Assembly: GCA_017511405.1 (NCBI GenBank)
Contig: JAFWKB010000060.1
Location: 1 to 18,809 of the forward strand
Reading direction: 5' to 3'
DNA from: Candidatus Saccharimonadota bacterium
GTDB lineage: Bacteria; Patescibacteriota; Saccharimonadia; Saccharimonadales; Saccharimonadaceae
DNA length: 18,809 bases
Position numbers and translations under genes: made by a program. How positions within the stretch are numbered: the stretch's first letter is position 1; every line of letters begins with the position of its first letter. Below, piece by piece: positions 1-5,174 of this stretch. A model generated the notes under the pieces. The model was not told where the DNA came from. It saw only the letters and a program-made list of their open reading frames with translations, and ran no database searches.

Positions 1-1
1 A

Positions 2-676
2 AAAACAACTTCACAGCGTTCCAAGGAAGATGCTCAAGATTACCGTTATATGCCAGAGCCAGATTTGCCTCCTCTGAATTTATCAGATGAATTTATTCGG
101 ACCGTATATGATAATTGCCCATCAATTGCTAATGATTATCGCAGGCAGTTTCATTCCGTAATCGCTAGCGATACGCTTGAAATACTTCTTGATTACCCTG
201 AACTTATGCGCCGACTTGCCGAAATTGACGAGAAAACGGATCGAAAAGAAGATATTAGTTATATTTCTAATCTATTCGCGTCGGTTTTACTTGCTGAAGA
301 AAATGCGAGCCTCTTAAACGACCGTCTCCCATCGTCATCTCAGCTCATCGAATTATCAGAAATGAAAGCAAAAAAAGAGCTCTCGTCCACCGCCGCCAAG
401 GAACTTTTTATTAAGCTTTTTGAAGAAAAGCATAGTTCAAAAACCGCCAAGGAATTAGCTAAAGAGCTAAATCTAATTCAGGAAAACGATTCTGCTGCGC
501 TTGAGAAGATAATTGACATTGTTTTGAGAAATCCGGCCACTAAAAAAGCTCAAGAAGATTATAAATCTGGACAAGAAAAAGTTCTTGGCTTCTTAGTGGG
601 GCAAGTTATGAAAGAGTCAAAGGGCAAAGCTAACCCGGCCACGGTGTCTGAATTGTTAAAGAAAAAATTAAAATAG
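2..676 (+). CDS. gatB: Aspartyl/glutamyl-tRNA(Asn/Gln) amidotransferase subunit B, 3' part (5' end outside window)
   Basis: GatB is the kinase/transamidase-core subunit of GatCAB, which converts Glu-tRNA(Gln) and/or Asp-tRNA(Asn) to the amidated forms in the cytoplasm. The frame is open to the left edge. The ATG at 50 is not the start: the 16 codons before it read KTTSQRSKEDAQDYRY and run straight into MPEPDLPPL, together matching the GatB signature RSKE-A-DYRYFPEPDLPPL (here M replaces the usual F). The remaining ~200 residues fit the helical tail domain plus the C-terminal GatB/YqeY domain, ending with the typical motif GQEKVLGFLVGQVMK followed by KGKANP and a basic LLKKKLK end. About 224 residues are visible, roughly half of the usual protein. 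The stop is TAG at 674-676 and the next promoter begins three bases later. Identification is by recognised family motifs. Confidence 0.93.
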   Translation, partial: KTTSQRSKEDAQDYRYMPEPDLPPLNLSDEFIRTVYDNCPSIANDYRRQFHSVIASDTLEILLDYPELMRRLAEIDEKTDRKEDISYISNLFASVLLAEENASLLNDRLPSSSQLIELSEMKAKKELSSTAAKELFIKLFEEKHSSKTAKELAKELNLIQENDSAALEKIIDIVLRNPATKKAQEDYKSGQEKVLGFLVGQVMKESKGKANPATVSELLKKKLK

Positions 677-678
677 CC

Positions 679-707
679 TTAACAATTTATTCTTTTTAGT
701 CTATAAT
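679..707 (+). promoter_or_regulatory. Predicted sigma70-type promoter for the 727-2657 unit
   Basis: TTAACA at 679-684 and TATAAT at 702-707 are separated by 17 bases. The expected transcription start is near 713-715, and an AAGGAG Shine-Dalgarno lies at 717-722, four bases before the ATG at 727. The 5' leader would be only about a dozen bases. The -35 begins three bases after the gatB stop. Confidence 0.7.
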
Positions 708-726
708 AATCTATGTAAGGAGTATT

Positions 727-1950
727 ATGGCTAAAAAAATAAACATCATATCACAGGTCTGTCTTGGCATATTGACAGTCTTAACATTAGGATATGCGGC
801 AAACTATTCACCCGTCTACGCATGTGGAGGGGAAGATAGCGAAGAATTAAACTGCACCGAAACAACGGAAGAATCCGGAGAAAGTGCAGAAAACCCGCTT
901 ATTCTTATTTCCTCCAACCCTTCTCGCGAAGGCTATGGCAACGCAGATAGCAAAATAGAATCTCAAGAAACGGTCCCACACTCCCGTTTTCTCGCTGGGA
1001 ACGAAATCAAATCCGAAGATAGCGTTAAGGGTATTGAATTCCTCGCCGGAAATCTTGTGGGTTTCTCTGGAAACGCAGAATATGGCTTCTTTGCCGGTAA
1101 CTCATTATCTATTTCCGGGAAAATAGAAAATGATTTATTTGTTGCTGGAAATGCCGTAGAAATAACCGATGATGCTATGATAGGTCGTGACCTTTTTGCG
1201 GCCGGTGAAACCGTACTTATAAAAACAAATTTGAATGGAAACGCTTTTGTAGGTGGAGGTCGAGTTGTCTTAGAAAATGTTACGATAGACGGAGATCTTA
1301 ATATTGCTGCCGATGAAATTATCATCAAAGGCAAATCGTCTATTGGCGGAAAACTATCTTATAATGACGATGCTAAAATTACCGGATTTGACGAATTGTC
1401 AGTTTCTTACGTTGAAGCCTATAAAGGAAGTTCAACTTCTAAAACTACCGTTACTACCAATATAATACTCGCTAAAATTGAAACCACGATTTTCTTCCTA
1501 CTCGGCCGACTTATCGTTACCATCATAATAGTTGCAATCGCCTCCAAATTCAGTAAAAAGCTTCTTGATGATTTTGAGCTCAAGAGCTCATGGAAAGATC
1601 TTGCGCTTGGGCTTGGATTATTACTGTTTGTCCCTCTTGCTGCAATTTTCGTAATGATTACGCTGGTCGGGCTTCCTCTTGGAATCGTCACTATCGTATT
1701 CTACGGATTGATTGCTTACTTTGCTAAGTCGATTACGGGTGGCATTGTCGGAGATTTGCTCAACAAACATCTCCTTAAAAAAGAAAAATTGCCAGTTCTC
1801 GCAAAATATGCAATTGGTACAACTATCGTTGTGCTAGCTGGCTTAATCCCCGTCTTGGGTGGGCTCATTAGCGCTATTGCAGTTTGCTTTGGATTTGGCT
1901 ATTTTGTTCATAATCTTTTCCGCAAAGAAGCTAAAAAAGCAAAGAAATAA
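727..1950 (+). CDS. Exported membrane protein with bactofilin-like beta-helix repeat and C-terminal membrane segments
   Basis: A 407-residue protein. Residues 8-24 are a hydrophobic signal/anchor; VYA-C at 30-33 could be a signal peptidase I site or a weak lipobox. Residues 40-85 are acidic and probably disordered. Residues 88-196 hold about seven copies of a 16-19 residue repeat centred on [FL]-[FVA]-A-G-N (FLAGN 88, FLAGN 105, FFAGN 121, FVAGN 138, FAAGE 157, FVGGG 174, NIAAD 192). This resembles the short-turn right-handed beta-helix of bactofilins (polymer-forming proteins). Residues 251-275, 291-315, 316-340 and 360-395 are hydrophobic, and the tail is Lys-rich. The topology suggests the beta-helix lies outside the membrane, unlike classical cytosolic bactofilins. 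The stop overlaps the ung start by one base (TAATG), so the two genes are probably cotranscribed and translationally coupled. Function is unknown; a surface scaffold is an inference. Confidence 0.75.
   Translation: MAKKINIISQVCLGILTVLTLGYAANYSPVYACGGEDSEELNCTETTEESGESAENPLILISSNPSREGYGNADSKIESQETVPHSRFLAGNEIKSEDSVKGIEFLAGNLVGFSGNAEYGFFAGNSLSISGKIENDLFVAGNAVEITDDAMIGRDLFAAGETVLIKTNLNGNAFVGGGRVVLENVTIDGDLNIAADEIIIKGKSSIGGKLSYNDDAKITGFDELSVSYVEAYKGSSTSKTTVTTNIILAKIETTIFFLLGRLIVTIIIVAIASKFSKKLLDDFELKSSWKDLALGLGLLLFVPLAAIFVMITLVGLPLGIVTIVFYGLIAYFAKSITGGIVGDLLNKHLLKKEKLPVLAKYAIGTTIVVLAGLIPVLGGLISAIAVCFGFGYFVHNLFRKEAKKAKK
988..1314 (+). repeat. Coding repeat: about seven beta-helix turns (xxAGN motif)
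   Basis: Degenerate protein-level repeat within the gene at 727, with the AGN-type motif recurring every 16-19 residues. The copies are clear in translation but diverged in DNA, so this is an old repeat and not a recent tandem duplication. Confidence 0.7.
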
Positions 1951-2657
1951 TGCACGAATCTTGGAAAGCTTTCTTAGAATCAGAGTTTGAAAAACCATAT
2001 TTTAAGGAGCTTTCTACCTTTTTATCTAACGAGTATAAAGAAAAAACTATCTTTCCGCCCAAAAAACTTGTTTTTTCGGCGTTTTCAACCGATTTAAATA
2101 ATATAAAGGTCGTAATCCTCGGGCAAGACCCATATCATACTCCTGGCGCGGCCGAAGGTCTCGCTTTTTCTGTTCCATCATCCGAGAAAATTCCTCCATC
2201 ACTTATCAATATTTATAAAGAAATTGATTCCGATTTAGGAAAACTCTATGACGATTTAATGGTAATGAACCCCTCGCTCAAACTTGATAAGGTTGATTAT
2301 CGTCATCATAACGCCAATGGAAGTCTAAAATCCTGGGCTGAGCAAGGAGTATTGCTTCTTAATAACGTTCTTACCGTAGAAGCTCATAAGGCTGGTTCTC
2401 ATCGCGGAAAAGGGTGGGAGGTTTTTACGGAAAATGTCATCAAATATGTTAATGAAAACCGCCCGCATCTAGTTTTTATCTTATGGGGAAGAGATGCGCG
2501 CTCCAAAAAAACACTTCTCGATCAAACCAAACATTTGATTCTAGAGTCAGCTCACCCATCGCCTCTTTCCGCGAACGCAGGCTTCTTCGGCTCTCGCCCG
2601 TTCACTAAGACAAACGCATTTCTTACCAAACACGGTTACGAAAAAATCATCTGGTAA
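1950..2657 (+). CDS. ung: Uracil-DNA glycosylase (family 1)
   Basis: Removes uracil from DNA to start base excision repair. The family-1 signature GQDPYH is at 58-63 with catalytic Asp60, followed by GLAFSVP. The SWAEQGVLLLN block is at 128-138, and the second motif HPSPLSA is at 202-208 with catalytic His202. The length is 235 residues against about 225-230 usually. Comparison with the remembered E. coli protein (Asp64 to His187) shows about 19 extra residues here, placed around 97-121 between the IYKE helix and the NGSLKSWA block. The start ATG overlaps the preceding stop by one base, with no separate Shine-Dalgarno, so translation is probably coupled. The stop TAA at 2655-2657 directly abuts the stop of the opposite-strand dCMP deaminase-family gene. 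Confidence 0.96.
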   Translation: MHESWKAFLESEFEKPYFKELSTFLSNEYKEKTIFPPKKLVFSAFSTDLNNIKVVILGQDPYHTPGAAEGLAFSVPSSEKIPPSLINIYKEIDSDLGKLYDDLMVMNPSLKLDKVDYRHHNANGSLKSWAEQGVLLLNNVLTVEAHKAGSHRGKGWEVFTENVIKYVNENRPHLVFILWGRDARSKKTLLDQTKHLILESAHPSPLSANAGFFGSRPFTKTNAFLTKHGYEKIIW

Positions 2658-3263
2658 TTAAACCCATTTCAAAAGACGGTCGCGCTCTTTTGTTCCTGGC
2701 TTATACTGCGCCAAAATATCTTCAGTATAAGTTTTTCCATTGGTAATATTTAACGTCTCGACGTCTGGGCACGCTGCTAAAAGTCTTATAACGGCTTCAT
2801 CTGTATCGATATTTGTCATCGATTTTACACCATCCGTTCCATGAGAATGAACTCTAAGCTCTTCGTATACAAATCTTTTAATTCCGGCTTGAAGACAATA
2901 TTTAAGACAGTTTTCGCAAGTAGCAATCTTATTATAAAGCGTACAACCGGTTAAGTCTCTCCCGGCAAAAAGTACCGCATTCATTTCGGAATGAATTGCA
3001 AAATAATATTTCATTGGACGCTCTGTAAGCGTCATTTTTGTTTCATCGGCCCCCTGTATAGTTCCATTATACCCGAATGAAACCGGCCTCTTTCTCTCGT
3101 CGACAATTACGCATCCGTTTTTTGAACTTGGATCTTTTGATTTTTTTGCCACCTCATTTGCTATTCCCATAAAATAGGAATCCCACTCAAGTTGCCCTTG
3201 CGTAGTACTGTTGTCGGTTAAAATTCTCGGAAACCCACGATAACTCTTATTTTCGCTTTCCAT
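2658..3263 (-). CDS. Deoxycytidylate (dCMP) deaminase family protein
   Basis: Zinc-dependent deaminase of the CMP/dCMP family, probably converting dCMP to dUMP, the precursor of dTMP. The zinc/proton-shuttle motif H-S-E is at 91-93 and the second zinc motif C-E-N-C at 116-119. The usual proline before the first Cys is Thr115, and the usual HAE is HSE. GYNG at 64-67 matches the substrate-side loop of dCMP deaminases. At 201 residues it has extensions at both ends relative to the ~150-190 residue family range. The start ATG (3261-3263) has an AAGGAG Shine-Dalgarno on the minus strand at 3268-3273. A role in deaminating another cytosine nucleotide, or a nucleic-acid editing relative, cannot be excluded from sequence alone. 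Confidence 0.85.
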   Translation of the reverse strand: MESENKSYRGFPRILTDNSTTQGQLEWDSYFMGIANEVAKKSKDPSSKNGCVIVDERKRPVSFGYNGTIQGADETKMTLTERPMKYYFAIHSEMNAVLFAGRDLTGCTLYNKIATCENCLKYCLQAGIKRFVYEELRVHSHGTDGVKSMTNIDTDEAVIRLLAACPDVETLNITNGKTYTEDILAQYKPGTKERDRLLKWV

Positions 3264-3282
3264 TTTTCTCCTTGTTTTTGTG

Positions 3283-3291
3283 ATTATAACA
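3283..3291 (-). promoter_or_regulatory. Extended -10 promoter for the dCMP deaminase gene
   Basis: Read on the minus strand, TGTTATAAT is an extended -10 element (TGnTATAAT), with TATAAT at 3283-3288. No good -35 is visible at the right distance, which is acceptable for extended -10 promoters. The predicted transcript begins near 3276, just ahead of the AAGGAG at 3268-3273. Confidence 0.6.
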
Positions 3292-3360
3292 TACTGATAC
3301 TCTTGTGCTTGCTAATTCTTATTTCATCATGTACCTTTATCTTAATTCAAGGAGGTAAAT

Positions 3361-5136
3361 ATGCGTTTGCATAGATTTAAAATAGTGAAAATAAACTATA
3401 AAGCTTTCGCTTGTGCATTAATTCTAGCATTTTCGAACTTATCCGGAGTTTACGCGGCATCAAAAACAACGGACTTTTCCAATGATCCGAATTTTGAATG
3501 CACAAACATAAAACTCGTATATGCGCGCGAATCTGGAGCTGAACTTGGTTCTCTAAACTATGAACGTTTTACAGATAGTTTCTTGGGCACATTTGGCGAC
3601 GATGAGCCATCCATTAGTATTTATGAACTCGGCACAAAAGAAGGCGGCTATGACGGGAATTCTTATCCGTCACCAGGCATCGGGATAGAAACTTGGCAAA
3701 GGTTCACAACGTCAATCGGTGCCTATATCTCCGCCGGAGAAAGCTATTCTTATGGCGAATCTGTCAAAGAAGGTGCAAGAGAAGCAGTATATTTCATTAA
3801 AAACTACAAAAAAGTTTGCCCAAATTCTAAAGTGATAATGGCAGGCTACTCTCAAGGCGCACAAGTTGTATCTCTTTCTCTGCAGAGCCTCGATCCTTCA
3901 TTAATCTTTGCCGCCTTGACATTTGGCGACCCGAAACTATATTTACCCGAGGGAAAACTGAACCCAATCTCTTTGACGACTCCTGCATGCAGCGAAGGGA
4001 AATCGGCCCATTCTCCATATCGTGCCAATGTACCAGATTGCTATGCCTACAAAGGCATTCTTGGTGGATACATTCCATATCAACCATCTAGTGGCTATGA
4101 CGGAAAACTAAAAGCCTACTGCCAATTTCACGATGTGATTTGTAGTACGTTTGTAGACCTCGATAGATGGTTCTCTGGTCACGCCTCGTATAAAGATACA
4201 GGCGCCTACACTGCTGCATCTCAAGATGTCTACAATATGTATTTTGGAATTGAAGCTGAACCAAGAAAAAACCTTGCTATTCTTTTTGACGAAACCGCCT
4301 CGATGTCGCCAATGTACTATAAATATGAATCCGATGCGATAAAAACAGCCGAAAAAGTTTTTTCTGAAAATGGAAAAGTAGCATTGTATACATTCGGAGA
4401 TTTGAGCGAACGCGGAATCAAGAAATTATGTGATTTCTCAACATGCACAGCGGAAAACTTTAAAAGCCACGTCAAATCAATTAAGCTTTCGGGTGGCGAC
4501 GATACTCCTGAATCTGCTTTTTCCGGCGCATACAATATGATGAAGGAAGTCAACTGGGATGCTGGCGCTAATAAAAATGTCCTAATTATTACGGACGCCC
4601 CGGCGCTAAACCCGGATCGTGATGGTATTACTCTTGACGATGTTAAAATTCTCAGTTACGAAATAGATCCAGTTAAGATTTTTGTTCTATCGTCAGAAAA
4701 AAATAGAGAATCCTATCAAGAATTAACGGGAAACACGAACGGTGAATTCTTGACTGATTATGATGAAATAGAACACAATGCATTTTTCATTTTAAATGAG
4801 AGAATCGATTCGGACAATGGTGCTGGTACTGTCAATGTCGGCATGCCGATAGTTTCAGAAATATCAAACATAAGTATTGATAAAACGTCGTCTTCGAGCG
4901 CCAAATTATCTTTTAGTAATACTGGCGAATTTGCTATTTTAACTATTAATGATGAGATTATGGGTTATACAAATACAAACGAAATTGAGATAACGGACCT
5001 CGTTTTCGAAAAAGACAATACCATTTGCCTTGCTCCTGTCTCTTCGAACGGCTATCGCGGAGAAACCGTTTGTAAAAATATAACATCAAATAAAACAATT
5101 ATTATTCCAAAAGCCCCTAATACGGGAAGAAAATAA
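3361..5136 (+). CDS. Secreted cutinase-family hydrolase fused to a von Willebrand factor A domain
   Basis: A 591-residue exported protein. A signal peptide occupies residues ~1-33 (hydrophobic 15-30, cleavage likely after VYA). Residues ~45-295 are an alpha/beta hydrolase of the cutinase type: nucleophile elbow G-Y-S-Q-G with Ser164, then Cys254/Cys261 flanking Asp258, then His274 in GHASY. This Ser-Asp-His order and spacing is that of cutinases. Residues ~303-480 form a vWA domain with a plausible metal site: D310-x-T312-x-S314, Thr382 in GGDDTPE and Asp412 in ITDAP. Residues ~495-575 look like an Ig/FnIII-type beta domain. The protein ends APNTGRK: an xPxTG motif with no hydrophobic segment after it. 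The start has AAGGAGG at 3349-3355, five bases away. The substrate (ester lipid or polymer) cannot be told. The vWA domain suggests adhesion or protein binding (inference). Confidence 0.85.
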   Translation: MRLHRFKIVKINYKAFACALILAFSNLSGVYAASKTTDFSNDPNFECTNIKLVYARESGAELGSLNYERFTDSFLGTFGDDEPSISIYELGTKEGGYDGNSYPSPGIGIETWQRFTTSIGAYISAGESYSYGESVKEGAREAVYFIKNYKKVCPNSKVIMAGYSQGAQVVSLSLQSLDPSLIFAALTFGDPKLYLPEGKLNPISLTTPACSEGKSAHSPYRANVPDCYAYKGILGGYIPYQPSSGYDGKLKAYCQFHDVICSTFVDLDRWFSGHASYKDTGAYTAASQDVYNMYFGIEAEPRKNLAILFDETASMSPMYYKYESDAIKTAEKVFSENGKVALYTFGDLSERGIKKLCDFSTCTAENFKSHVKSIKLSGGDDTPESAFSGAYNMMKEVNWDAGANKNVLIITDAPALNPDRDGITLDDVKILSYEIDPVKIFVLSSEKNRESYQELTGNTNGEFLTDYDEIEHNAFFILNERIDSDNGAGTVNVGMPIVSEISNISIDKTSSSSAKLSFSNTGEFAILTINDEIMGYTNTNEIEITDLVFEKDNTICLAPVSSNGYRGETVCKNITSNKTIIIPKAPNTGRK

Positions 5137-5160
5137 CTCGTCAAAAAATAACTCATATGT

Positions 5161-5166
5161 TAAAAT
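5161..5166 (+). promoter_or_regulatory. Extended -10 promoter giving a probable leaderless transcript
   Basis: TAAAAT at 5161-5166 is preceded by TG at 5158-5159, giving an extended -10. TCGTCA at 5138-5143 is a 4/6 match to a -35, 17 bases upstream. Transcription should start at 5172-5175, at or just before the ATG at 5175, and no Shine-Dalgarno is present. Confidence 0.55.
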
Positions 5167-5174
5167 AGTTAATA

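Noticed and set aside
50..52. ATG at 50 as the start of a 208-residue hypothetical protein
   Set aside because: The frame is open to the window edge and the upstream codons complete the GatB signature, so this is an internal Met of gatB.
3303..3337. Plus-strand promoter for the cutinase-vWA gene (TTGCTA at 3309, TACCTT at 3332)
   Set aside because: The -10 is poor, so I cannot support a specific promoter, although one must lie in the divergent gap 3264-3348.
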